A DNA stretch of 64,000 bases. Origin: Hedera helix (taxonomy: Eukaryota; Streptophyta; Magnoliopsida; Apiales; Araliaceae). The notes below the pieces were generated by a model. That model did no database searches. It saw only the letters and a list, made by a program, of their open reading frames with translations, and had not been told where the DNA came from. The stretch covers positions 1,999,001 through 2,063,000 of the forward strand of contig OX359282.1 in the NCBI GenBank assembly GCA_947179155.2, given 5' to 3'. The translations under genes and the position numbers were made by a program. Below are positions 50,155-61,113 of this stretch, piece by piece; positions within the stretch are counted from its first letter, which is position 1, and each line of letters starts with the position of its first letter.

Positions 50155-52190
50155 AATGCTTTTCCTCATCAGCAAACCATCATGTAAAGTTATAAAATAA
50201 AAAGGAAAAAGTTCAAATTGTTAGTAATATTAATTTTAAATTAATTAATTTAATTTAGAGATATCTATGAGAGTTTAATTTTGCTTAACATTTTTTTGTT
50301 TGTAAACTTAAACCTAAATTAACTTGCGATAAATTCAATCCGTAACTAAACACGTTCGTAATTAGATTAATTCTCGCAAAGAATGTCACTTTTCCTCGTC
50401 ATTCTTTTTTTTTTAAAAATCAAATTATAAGTATTAATTCACATGTGTATGTGTAGCTTTACTTTTGAAGCTTTACTTGCGTAATTTCTCAATAATAATA
50501 TGTAACAGTGTGAAAATTGTACAAATTATTATTGCGATTGTATCCAACAATTTTGATATCTACTCGCTTAATTCTGACAATTATATTATCTTTTATTATA
50601 AAGTCTCCGACTTCTAAAATCGTTATTTAGGAGATCGGTTTCATGTGATAACTATTATGAAGAGTTGAAACCATTAAAAATTCTTACATCCACTTTTAAA
50701 TTTAAATTCTATAATTGTAAAAAAAAATCACCACCCACTTTTAAACTCCATTTTATTCACGTCTTGCAAACACTTTGATTACATCTAACTTCTTCTTTCA
50801 CTTTATTCCTACCTTAAGTCAAAATTCTCTTTCTTGTCGCTATCTTCTACTAAGTTAAGATAAATATATGTATACAAAAATTAAACATAACAGTTATCTT
50901 AATCATTAAAAATATGTGCATGACACATATTTTAATATAAGTACACATTTTTTAATGACTACGATTAATGTAATGTTTAATTTTACATTTAATTTTTGTG
51001 TATCTAAACTTGTCGACTGAGTTATAGATATTTCGTTTATTTCAGTAAATTGAGTTGTCTCAACAAAGAAAATGCATGACCATTACGAAGTTGTAGGTTC
51101 TCATTCATCAAGTTATGAGTGTTTATGGTGCATACGTGATTATATGATGTTTTTGTCTAATTCATAATTTTTTCTTTTATCTCTTTTTTTTTTCCTTTCT
51201 ATTTTTGCTGTATAATTAACTATATTTATATATTTTCATTAAGAATAAAGTATCAGTTCTAACTTCTAAAGGTCATTATCTCCTAAAACTGTAATATTTT
51301 GAATAGCATATTTATTTTATTTGTTAACTACCGTAAATAAAATTTCTATTAATACAAAAAATAACACCACAACTGTAGTATGAATATTTTATTTTTGTCA
51401 CATGCGTTGCGTGTGTTTCAATGACTAGTATCATGTAAAAACCTAAGGGTAAAATAAATACTAGTGAATTCGGTAACAATTTATTAAGGCTAAATCAATC
51501 ACTTTAATATATTTAGACGTGCAACTATCAGTTTAACATGTGGGCGTATCAGCATTCTAAATAAATCATTCGTGTAATTTCATTTATTTATATATCAAGT
51601 TATTGTATCTTATCGCAATAGAAGTCGCGTTATTTTATACTCAACTTTCGAAAAAAACAACAAACGACCAAAAGGCGATTAAGCAGTAATAACAAGAGAA
51701 GCAATGACAAAAAACAACGGAGAGCGACTGTAGAAAATGTTAAAAGAAATAATTTAACATGATATATAACGGATCCGATTACTATGAAGTTGAAGAGTGT
51801 TGAAGAGTGTTTTCTCTATTTACGTGTTAGCACTTTATTGATTTAGAAGTAAACTTACCATAAAGTTCATTTCATAGTAATCGGTCCGTATATAACATAG
51901 GTAATGGATCCTCAAAGATCAAACAAATCCTACAAATACAATTACACAAGCCTAGAGTAAATTTCTCCCTTCACCATATCCCATTTCTAGTTAAACAAAT
52001 ATAGTATGTTGCTACGTATGACTATAGCTTCCTGTTCATATTAAATATTAAAGTATGTTAATACAGTAAATAGGAGGGTATAAAGAGAAGTTACACGAAT
52101 ATTACTGGTCAATTTTATCACTTACAATTCTACTTTAATCGTAATCCACATTAGACATAAAATTAATCGACATATAAATCATTTCCCTTC
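50155..52190. other. Intergenic, AT-rich; no gene seen
   Basis: Spacer downstream of FAD2. No recognisable genes. A TGTTGAAGAGTGT duplication at about 51790-51815 and a pair of TAGTAATCGG-like blocks around 51775-51895 hint at a small foldback: ATCCGATTACTATGAA at 51774 pairs with TTCATAGTAATCGG at 51869. Confidence 0.5.
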
Positions 52191-52397
52191 CATTTATTTA
52201 TACACAAATTATTAAGACTAGATGTTCATTTAAAAATACACATTACAAACTAAACCAAAGACCAGTTTTGCTGAAGGGAAAGAAGAGAAGGACACTTTCC
52301 TTCTCTGTAAAAACTCAGTAACAACACTTGCTAAACACGAGTACATAGTACCTGCTAAATATATATATATTTTTTTCAGTATTAACTTGTGTTAGTA
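52190..52397 (-). other. FAD2: FAD2 3'UTR and candidate poly(A) signal
   Basis: About 200 bases follow the stop codon on the minus strand. AATAAA on the minus strand (plus-strand TTTATT at 52193-52198) is a plausible polyadenylation signal. Confidence 0.45.
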
Positions 52398-53546
52398 TTA
52401 ATACTTGTTTTGGTACCAAAAAACACCCTTTTCTGGAGTATCCTCATCTGGCTCAACATAAAGACACTCTTTCCCTTCCCTCCACATCGCCTTGTAAATC
52501 GGAGTGCCATCAAATTGATAATACTCCCCAAGCATTGGCTTGATTGCTTTTGTCGCCTCCATTGCGTGATAATGCGGCATAGTTGAAAAGAGGTGATGAG
52601 CCACGTGCGTATCGGTGATGTTGTGGAAAACTTTGTTGAGCACACCATAATCTCTATCCACCGTCGCCAAAGCTCCCTTCAGCCACTCCCATTCCATTGA
52701 ATTGTAGTGTGGGAGCGAAGGGTGAGTATGCTGCAGGTATGTGATTAAAACAAGGAATGCATTCGTAACGAGTAATGGTGCAGTGTAGAAGAAAATAATC
52801 CAAGCTAGCCCCTTTAACAAAGCAATCCGGTAAAGCACAAATGCCATGGCAATTACACCAGCGTCAGACATGTAAATCTGAAGCCTTTCGCGGTCATTGT
52901 ATATGGGACTATAGGGATCAAAGTGGCATGCAAAATGATCATAAGGTCTGCCAGCAACATTGAAAGTCAAGTATAAGGGCCATCCGAGAAGGAGTGTGGT
53001 GGCAAGGATCATGACTCGACCTGGTGGATTGTCTATGTATGTGTAATACCATGGGATAGTGGATTTAGGCTTTGGAACAAACACTTCATCGCGCTCAATA
53101 GATCCAGTGTTGGAATGGTGGCGTCGATGACTATATTTCCACGAGAAATATGGGACTAAGATGGCTGAGTGGAGGATAAAACCAACTGTGTCATCTAGCC
53201 ATTGATAGTCACTAAATGCACGGTGACCACACTCGTGGGCGAGGACCCAAATTCCTGTTACAACACATCCTTGAAGAGTCCAGTAGATGGGCCAGGCGAA
53301 ATATGAGAAGGGACGGGGAATAAGGTGGAAGTAAGAGGAGGCGAGGTAGTAGAAGAGGAAGATAAGGGAAAGGTCATAGACAACGTAGGAGAATGAACGA
53401 ACAAGGGACCTTTCAAAGCAGTGGGGTGGGACGACTTTCTTGATATCACTAAGGGTGAATGGAGGTTTCGAGTGCGGGGCTCTATCAGGTTTACTCGGTT
53501 TAACACTATTGGAGGTCAGGACAGACATGCACCCCCCAGCTCCCAT
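52398..53546 (-). CDS. FAD2: Microsomal omega-6 (delta-12) oleate desaturase FAD2
   Basis: ER membrane enzyme that introduces the second double bond into oleate on phosphatidylcholine, giving linoleate, with electrons from cytochrome b5. The 382-residue ORF is uninterrupted (FAD2 is usually about 383) and starts MGAGGCMS as the family does. The three histidine boxes are visible: HECGH 104-108, HRRHH 140-144 and HVAHH 314-318. Other hallmarks are SDYQWLDDTVGF, NTGSIERDEVFVPK, IYNDRERLQIYMSDAG and TYLQHTHPSLPHY. The C-terminus WYQNKY is an aromatic ER-retrieval-type signal. Oddity: the residue after the first box is Arg109, where FAD2 normally has His (HECGHH). Otherwise it looks intact. A fatty-acid conjugase/acetylenase is less likely given the ordinary HVAHH third box. 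Confidence 0.96.
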   Translation of the reverse strand: MGAGGCMSVLTSNSVKPSKPDRAPHSKPPFTLSDIKKVVPPHCFERSLVRSFSYVVYDLSLIFLFYYLASSYFHLIPRPFSYFAWPIYWTLQGCVVTGIWVLAHECGHRAFSDYQWLDDTVGFILHSAILVPYFSWKYSHRRHHSNTGSIERDEVFVPKPKSTIPWYYTYIDNPPGRVMILATTLLLGWPLYLTFNVAGRPYDHFACHFDPYSPIYNDRERLQIYMSDAGVIAMAFVLYRIALLKGLAWIIFFYTAPLLVTNAFLVLITYLQHTHPSLPHYNSMEWEWLKGALATVDRDYGVLNKVFHNITDTHVAHHLFSTMPHYHAMEATKAIKPMLGEYYQFDGTPIYKAMWREGKECLYVEPDEDTPEKGVFWYQNKY

Positions 53547-55310
53547 TATGCACTGAGTACCTCTTGGTAGCGATTTCCGACCTGGAAAATATGGAACAAA
53601 TTATGGTGAAATTAGATTCGCTTTTATCTGATTAGTGTGCTTTAGAATTAGAATGTGCAAAGCAATTGCTATCTGTGGTTAATAATCTGAAGAAATGAAT
53701 GAAACATGATCTCATAGAAGGAAAAGAAAACGAAGGAAAACTAAAGCATCTGTTGCAGAATAATGGAGTAGAACTGGTTTCATAAGTCTCAAATAAAAAG
53801 TTTTAACATTACAAAATTAGTACTTTTGGATTGGGGAAATAGAAATTTGACAGGGAAAATAAAAATCACAAGGGATATATAGCACAGTGTTTTGTGGAAA
53901 GTAAATATAACCGAGGACCAAATGGCAAAAAATCAAACCGCAAGACAAATACAATGATAATTTTTACATTCAAAATGAAGCATTTCAAGAGTCAAATTAA
54001 GTTGCTTCTCATTGTACAAAAGAATCCATGTAGCACCCAAAAATGCATTAAACAAATGTAAGACCCTAACTGCAGAGTACTTTTCCCGTTTCACAAAAAG
54101 AGTCCATTTTTGTTAATTTTGCAAATATTAAGGATAAATTTTGTTCCATGTTTATCCCTATATTTAATAAGTTGTTAGTAATAATGGCATGATAATGAAA
54201 CTAAATTGACAAACTTGAGAATCTTTTTTCAAAACAAACTATTAAAGATAGTGGGAAGGCAGAATGTACAGTGATAATTACTGAAAATATTTAATTGAAG
54301 TTGCATAGTTCAACTATAATCTGCTAACAATGACTTGAAAAAAAGAGGCCCACATTTCGATTTTCACTTCTTAGAGCGTTTGTCCAAACACATACGTCAA
54401 GATAAGAATTTATATAGACAGCTAATTGTAGATTTCAGGGAAATGGACAGCCTCGTCGCCACATATAGTTGTTTAAACCTATTCAAACCCAACATAATCA
54501 GAAGGACTAAATGAGTGTTGACCGAGTGGAGAAACATACTAATAGAACCAAAACGATGAAATTCTGAATTGAGACCTTTAATTGTTAAGAAATTTTTCTG
54601 GGGGTTTTGGTTTCTCTAAAGGGAGAACCATCAATACCAACACACACACACAGATGCATTATTTTTTTAATTTATTTATTGAAAATAACTAGTAGCAACT
54701 TATATATATCAAAAAGATCTATTCAAGCCCAATCTACCAGGACCGGTGCACATTAAATCTAACAAAAGATTATAAGTTACATTTACATGTACACTATTAT
54801 AGTACCAACAACCGAGAGATTTTTCCTTCAGCACATAATATATCCTTGTAAATAATAATACCCACAAAAATTAATACATGAATACACACAATACATACCT
54901 ATATATAGAATAACAGAAGCAAAAAGATCCTTGAATTATATTGACATATTGACTATTTCCTGATCCCAAACATTTGTATACTTATACAACCAGAAATTCA
55001 AGATTTTGCCCTCAACATATCATATATACTTGAAAAATAATTATACCCACATAAATTAATGCATGCATACATACGTATAGATGTACATATAGATACATAT
55101 ATAAAACAAAGTTTAGGGGAAAATGAATTACTAACCCACAAATTGAAGAAAATCAGATATATATAAAATAAATTCAAAAAAGAAAATTGGTGGTGATTTA
55201 GAGAGAGAAATGGGGAAAGAGATTGTACCTTGGAGCACTTAAGAGAGAAGCTCTGCTTTGTGTTATTAAGTGCTAATATTTTCTGAGCTTTTCTACTGTA
55301 TTAGAACAAG
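53547..55310 (-). other. FAD2: FAD2 leader with 1.65-kb 5'UTR intron
   Basis: On the minus strand an acceptor TTTTCCAG/GTCGG starts the second exon at 53581, leaving 35 leader bases before the ATG. A donor CTCCAAG/GTACAATC ends the first, non-coding exon at 55229. The intron is 53582-55228 (1,647 bp). A single long intron in the 5'UTR just before the ATG is a known feature of plant FAD2 genes, often enhancing expression. The intron is AT-rich and seems free of transposons. The transcription start is likely near 55290-55310; TTAAATAG at about 55327-55334 may serve as the TATA element. Confidence 0.75.
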
Positions 55311-55418
55311 AAAAAGTGGCATCTTCTATTTAACAGATCTCCGTTAGACTTATTACAAGTGGGTTCCATCAAATCTCTTCTCCTAAATATCCACGATTAA
55401 ACGCGACGAGCTTCGCTC

Positions 55419-55432
55419 CGTACACGTGTACG
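55419..55432. promoter_or_regulatory. G-box in a 14-bp perfect palindrome upstream of FAD2
   Basis: CGTACACGTGTACG is a perfect palindrome centred on CACGTG (55423-55428), roughly 110-130 bp upstream of the likely FAD2 start. CACGTG is the core bound by bZIP and bHLH factors (ABA, light and seed responses). Regulation by such factors is inference. Confidence 0.55.
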
Positions 55433-56548
55433 TCCACGATTTTGTTAGCTGAGGAAAGTGACGGAAATGGGCTTCCACGAGAAATACCTACTGAGAAATA
55501 AACTACAGCTAGTCAAAGCGTCAAACACGATGAAGGAAATAAACGGACATTGCATCTTGAGGCATTTTGTGGGGTCCACGAGACAATCATCGTCTCATTC
55601 AAGAGAAATTATCAACGGCAATATATATTTTAAGAATATAATTTGTATATAAAACCGTATCAATTTTAATAATGGAAAAATTAATTTTAAAAATTAAAAT
55701 ATATATTTAATTTTGGAATATATGTAGCTAGTATATGTTATGCATGTTTGGTTCTAATTGATATGACATGCACTTAATCTTAAGTCAACTTAAAATAGAA
55801 ATATTATATAGATGTCACTTTTTCAAAATTTGAGCACAAACTTACCCAAATACTTCAACTCAAATAAAAATAGACTATAAAAAGAAGCAATCCAAAAGAT
55901 TACTAATAACTAGCGATAATGACTTCACATAAAAATTAAACTACAATGAAAAGCACATAGGTTCTATTAATTCTTAGGATCAATCAAAAGAATTTATGCT
56001 ACATTTGGAACAGAAGAATACAATGCAAAAAATAATGAAATCATTTTTTACTATCTCAAAAGCATGTTTTTGATCGGTGTTGGTAATGAGTGATGCGATA
56101 AGATGATATAATTGTCACGTATATTAATTTCATTAGAATTAAAATGAATCTCATTTCAAAATCTTTTAAATAGAGCGAAAGTCAAGATAAATTAAATAAA
56201 TTTTAATTTCATCATAACGATTTATCAATCAAAACGATCAACAAATATTACTTTTTATTTCTATTGCTTTCGTGTATTTCATTTTTTCGATTCAAAGTTA
56301 ATTAATCAATTTTAAGTGGTTAAGGTGAAGATGGTTGTCAGACTAATCATTCATGTAAGAAGTAATTTCTGCTACTTTTTTTCTTTATTTACTAAATAAT
56401 TTCTGCTTCTTGATTCTCAACTTGTGGGTTTTGTTTGAGATTAATATTAATATATGAGCATTTGGGATTAACTTCAAGAATTCTACATATTTTTGGTAAT
56501 TAAATATATAGTTTTCAGTACTCTTATCATTCTAATTTATAAGATTAT
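55433..56548. other. FAD2 upstream intergenic, nothing clear
   Basis: AT-rich flank without recognisable genes or paired terminal repeats. Confidence 0.5.
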
Positions 56549-57040
56549 CACTACAAAAAAAAAGGTTTAATTCCGATGGAATTTTCCAAAGGTAATAAGT
56601 CTATTATGTCGGAATTAGGTTATTTCCGATGGAATATTCCGTCAACAATTCAGTCGCGAGTAAGCACGTCGAGAATAATTTTGTCGATAATTTGGTCGGA
56701 CTTAATTATTCTTGACGGAATTATAAACATTCCATCGCAAATAGGTTATTCTCGACAGAATTGTGTTCATCGATATTACTACGCCGAAAATAACGTTCAC
56801 ACGTAGCATGTTTTTACTCATTTAAGATTTTTATATTTTGATGGAATTTTCGTCAGGATTAAGAATAGTTTATCGGGTTTAAGTATTTTACAATTAAGTT
56901 AATTCATTATTATTGATGGACATTCTGTCGAAATTAAGACAAGTCCGTCGGGACTAGTAATTAAATACTAATTGAAAATTATTATTTTCGACAAAAAATC
57001 CGTCAGGATTACCCTATTTCGTCGAAAATAAGTCATTTTT
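56549..57040. mobile_element. Left end of a CACTA-type element, truncated
   Basis: It begins CACTACAAAAAAAAAGG, the terminus type of plant CACTA (En/Spm) transposons. Dense subterminal short repeats in both orientations follow (TTCCGATGGAAT, GACGGAATT, TCCGTCGGGA, TTCGTCGAAAATAAG). No matching TTTGTAGTG right end is found downstream, so the element is a left-end fragment. Confidence 0.6.
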
Positions 57041-57150
57041 TTTATATATTAATAATTTGTCTGTTTTTTCAGTTTTCATGTTTTTGAACCACATTTTTGT
57101 ATCTGTAACCTACTTTATCCCAATAACACATACAGTAATCTATATATTAT

Positions 57151-57645
57151 TGTGACACCCCCAAATTCAAGTACTTGTACCTCAAACTTGGTGTTCACGA
57201 ATCCGTACATCCATACGCCTCTAAACAATATAATATACTAATGTGGAATGAAATAAACATATATTGTTTATAGAGAGGTTCACTACATGTCCCAAGGTTC
57301 GTAACCTTAATAAAATACATCACGAATTTAAATATATAAAAGATGGTTCATGTTACATGTCATCAGAGATAAACAAAAATATATTCTTAGGCATTAAATC
57401 CCAAAGCATCTAGGGTTTCAGCTTTCCTTTGCCTTTATCAACCTTCGAACTCTCAGGTTTAACTGCAATATACTTCATAACATAGCAAGATTGAGCAACT
57501 AGCTTGCTCAGCAAGTTTTAATGGAATAAATATAAGGAATGTCATGAATAAATAAAAATGAATAACTTAAAGGATTTAGAAACAATAATATCATTGGTAT
57601 AATCAAAGCTCAAATGATAAAAGACAATTGATTATTTAAATACTG
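57151..57645 (-). mobile_element. Older LTR fragment, first part (split by solo LTR B)
   Basis: It starts TGTGACACCCCCAAATTC, closely like the terminus of the solo LTR family (TGTGACGCCCCCAAATC), so probably a related Ty3/gypsy LTR read on the minus strand. Its sequence is interrupted at TACTG by the insertion at 57646-60908 and resumes at 60914. Confidence 0.55.
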
Positions 57646-57959
57646 TGTAAGACCCCGAATTTATGAAATACAAAATTTAATTTTTCTTCATATATATTTT
57701 TCCTGAAACAGTAAATGGTTAAATTGACAAAATTGAAAGTTAAGGATGTTATGTGTAAATTTTATTTTGTCGGACAATATTCTTTTTGTCGGGGAATATT
57801 CGTTTTGTCGGGGAATATTCGGGCCGTACGACGGCGCCGAAATAACTAATTATTGGTGGAGCCCACAACGGAATAATTGTCGGATATAGAAAACGACAGA
57901 AGTAACCTTTTTAAATAAAAATAGTCAACGGTGTTAACTGTTAAAATACCGGTGATAAA

Positions 57960-58270
57960 AGAATAGTAGCATACGGTAATTTATGGTATTTTATTGTGGC
58001 ACACGGTATTCTACAGTAGCACACGGTATTGCACAGTGTCTCATATTATTGACACCGTAACTGTTACGCATCATTTCATCAATAATTGTCACTGCATAAT
58101 ATTTTATATTATCAATTCAATTATTGTTGCTACACAGTATTTTGCATTATTGATTCAATAATTGTCATTACACTGTATTTCATATCATCGAGTCAATAAT
58201 TGTTGGTGCACTGTAGTTTAAAATTATTGAATCTAATAATTGTCACAGTAGCAAATATACTGTAATTTAT
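57960..58270. repeat. Degenerate ~50-bp tandem repeats in solo LTR B
   Basis: Units of ATTGATTCAATAATTGTC plus an ACTGTATTT-type block repeat about six times. They correspond to 2060-2460 in copy A. Confidence 0.7.
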
Positions 58271-58402
58271 ATTATTAAATTAATAAAAATATGTAACGTG
58301 TTTCTTACATTATTATGGTAACATTATTTTATATGTTGGACTCACAGGAAGAATAAATAAATAAATAAAAAAATAAAATAATTAATTTTACTATTTGAAA
58401 TA

Positions 58403-58467
58403 GTAACGTGAATAGTGACGTGAATAGTAACGTGAATAGTGACGTGAATAGTAACGTGAATAGTAAG
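58403..58467 (+). repeat. 12-bp tandem array GTRACGTGAATA (x5.4) in solo LTR B
   Basis: GTAACGTGAATA and GTGACGTGAATA alternate for five units, each with an ACGTG core, about 140 bp upstream of the LTR TATA box. The array is not seen in copy A. Confidence 0.9.
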
Positions 58468-58606
58468 AAACATGTGGGACCCACTGTGGGGCCCACATGA
58501 AATGTGAGAAATGTGAATTTGCTGAAGTGGGTTGGTGGAGGCTGCGCAGCAGCCTCTGCTGAATATTTTTCAGCCCACCTACCACGCATAGTAACTTATT
58601 TTCTCC

Positions 58607-58614
58607 TATAAATA
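58607..58614 (+). promoter_or_regulatory. Predicted TATA box of solo LTR B
   Basis: TATAAATA in a CTCC-TATAAATAGC context, matched by the minus-strand TATAAATAG in copy A. Position and conservation suggest the LTR promoter. Confidence 0.6.
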
Positions 58615-59204
58615 GCTTGCTCAGCTGAATAGAAAAATCACACCTAAAACATAAAATTTTTCTATAAGAATTTTATGAGTTTTCTCTGAGAATAGTAAGG
58701 TTATTTTGAGAGTTTGAAAGCCAAAAGGAGTGCAGGAATTTTTCAAGTAAGTCTTTTATTAAAGTGTAGTAATTTTATAAATTCCTATTTTTCACGGTAT
58801 TCACAAATCTTCCTTTAGAATACTCTTCTTTAAGAAGATTCATTTTTAAAAGCTTTCTTTGGAAGATTTATTTTGGAATATTATTTTTAAAACTATTTAA
58901 AAGTAGTTATATTATACTACAAAAATTATGTTAAATATATATAATTTTGATAATTCATATTATACGAGTTATCATACACTTTGAAATTTATATGTGGAAA
59001 TTACTAATTTTATTATAAAAATATAGGTTGATCAACCTCATTTAAATCAATATCCAGTCACGTGTTAAGGTAAGGGGTATCATTCTTTTCATCATCATAA
59101 ATGGATATTATTTTCTTTCTTACTTGAAGGGATTATCATTCTTTGATTCTCGAAAATAATATCGTTTCTTTCTTGTGCCATTTACTTCCATGTATTAAAT
59201 TGTG

Positions 59205-59455
59205 GGAATAACCTTACGGCGCGGTTTACCGCCTGTTGGTGAATAACCTTTTGTATTCATTCCTTATTAATCTTTGAGAATAACCTTACGGTGCGGATTA
59301 TCGCCTGTTTGGTGAATAACTCTTCGTGTTCAAATTCTATTAAATTGTGGGAATAACCTTACGGTGCGGATTACGCCTGTTTGGTGAATAACTATTCGTA
59401 TTCAAATTGATGGGAATAACCTTACGGTGCGGATTATCGCCTGTTGGTGAATAAC
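59205..59455 (+). repeat. Four tandem ~70-bp repeats in solo LTR B
   Basis: GGAATAACCTTACGG(C/T)GCGG, (A)TCGCCTGTT(T)GGTGAATAAC and a variable TTCATATTCAAATT spacer recur four times. The corresponding array in copy A has three. Confidence 0.88.
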
Positions 59456-60109
59456 CCTTTTTATTTGTCTCGTGTGGAAATAATTTGTCTACACGAATTA
59501 TCACATGACACTTTTATTCCATATTCGTAAGTGATATCATTTTTCCTTTATACTCATAAGGGATACCATCTTTTTCATCTTCCATTATTCAAACTTACTA
59601 TGGTAAGGGATATTAATTTCCCTCACCTTTTGTTAATCAAACTTGCTACGGTAAGGGATATTATTTTCTTTCATACTCCTAAATCGAAACTTATTATGGA
59701 ACTATTGCTTCTATAATTCCTGAAAATATTATATGTTCCATAATAGTTGAACTTCATTATTTCAACTGAACCTTCCTATTTACGTGAACCTTTCTATTGA
59801 ACTGTAACCGTTATTCTGAACTGTGGATCTTGAATATCATTTTTAAATTTCACTCCACATCATGTTGGCAATTTGGACATTATTTGAATCTGCACAAAGT
59901 AAACTTCTGATACTTATTGTTTATCCTGTTCTTCTGTTCATCATTTGTATCACTGTTATTTGTATTAATCATCAAGAATCAAGCTGTTGTGAATATCTGT
60001 GGCCGGGGGCACAGATGTGATATAATTGTTGAACAGATGATAGGTTAAAGGCGATATACTAGGTTAAAGGCGATACATCTGTTCGGTGTCTTTTATGGCA
60101 CGTGGTGAA

Positions 60110-60345
60110 TGTTCTCTTTGGCCCGTAGTGCAAAGATGAACTGTTGGTTGGTATGATTATGACCAAAGGCTGAATCTGGTATAATCATGACCGTTGGTGC
60201 TTTATTGAATATCTTTGGCCCGTAGTGCAAAGATGAACTGTTGATTGGTATGATTATTACCAAAGGCTGAATATGGTATAATCATGACCGTTGGTGTTAT
60301 ATTAAATGTCTTTGGCCCGTAGTGCAAATATGAACTGTTGATCTG
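60110..60345 (+). repeat. ~105-bp tandem repeats in solo LTR B
   Basis: CTTTGGCCCGTAGTGCAAAG, then ATGAACTGTTG(G/A)TTGGTATG and ATAATCATGACCGTTGGTG, occurs about 2.5 times. Copy A has the same block at 640-770 with fewer units. Confidence 0.85.
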
Positions 60346-60913
60346 CATGATTATGATCAGGAACTGTGAATTTTTATTATCATGACTAATGGTATTTCAG
60401 ATGATAAAAGTTGATGATATTTTTACAAAAAAGAGAAGCGAGTGGACATTATAGTCTGCATTATTCTTCTAATAGATTGCTCATTCCGCTGCTATTATTG
60501 ATCTGAACGTTGTTTAAGAATTTAACTACAGTTTTTGATATAAACCTTGTAGTCTATTGTATTCTATCAAGAACTCAACTGTTGAAGGCTAATGATAATT
60601 TATTCGTCATTATCTTAGTCATGATATTTCTTACTGGGCTATTTGAGCTCACCCTTTCTTTTCGTTCCATTGTTTTTCAACAGGAGATGAGAACGTAACG
60701 GGGTCTAGCCGGGGAATGGAGTGAGAGTGCGGGGATAGCTATCATAGTCTTCACGTGTTATAAAATAGTGTGGCAATAATAATGAAGACTTAGTTGTGTT
60801 GTATTATCCACTGTATTGTTGTACGTTGTATTTCATTGTAATAATTTTGTTGTAGTCTTTTTACGACTCAAGTCTGGGCTGTGTGGGCTCAGATTTGGGG
60901 GCGTCACATACTG

Positions 60914-61113
60914 AGTACTCAAACAGACCATGAACATCTGTTTGAGGGATCAATCACTTGATATACCCCCTTAGGTTATAATCTCAGAACTGTACTTGAG
61001 GGGATCAGCCTCTCGTACACTATGTATATGCATAACATTTAATTCTATTTGTATCATGTATCTGATACTTAGGTTACTCCCCATTCAGGGTTGTTCTTCT
61101 CAGTCTAGGAATC
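60914..61113 (-). mobile_element. Older LTR fragment, second part
   Basis: Continuation of 57151-57645 after the solo LTR. It is cut at 61114, where the next LTR-like unit starts. No coding capacity. Confidence 0.4.

Larger units (their letters stand above)
57646..60908 (+). mobile_element. Solo LTR, copy B (3,263 bp)
   Basis: It begins TGTAAGACCCCGAATTTATG and ends TTTGGGGGCGTCACA, with a perfect 5-bp target duplication TACTG (57641-57645 and 60909-60913). It matches copy A (62-2818) in reverse complement along its length. The ~500-bp size difference reflects extra tandem units here (four versus three ~70-bp units, extra ~105-bp units near 60110-60345, and a 12-bp array absent from A). TATAAATA at 58607-58614 gives the plus orientation. 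No internal retrotransposon genes. Confidence 0.9.

Noticed and set aside
52382..53506. Other-frame ORFs over FAD2 (52382-52648 minus, 52389-52586 plus, 53258-53506 minus)
   Set aside because: They are shadows of the FAD2 reading frame and have no independent family features.
58329..58589. Two overlapping ORFs with LFTSLFTLLFTSL or YSRHYSRYYSRH repeats
   Set aside because: They are translations of the 12-bp tandem array in the solo LTR, not proteins.
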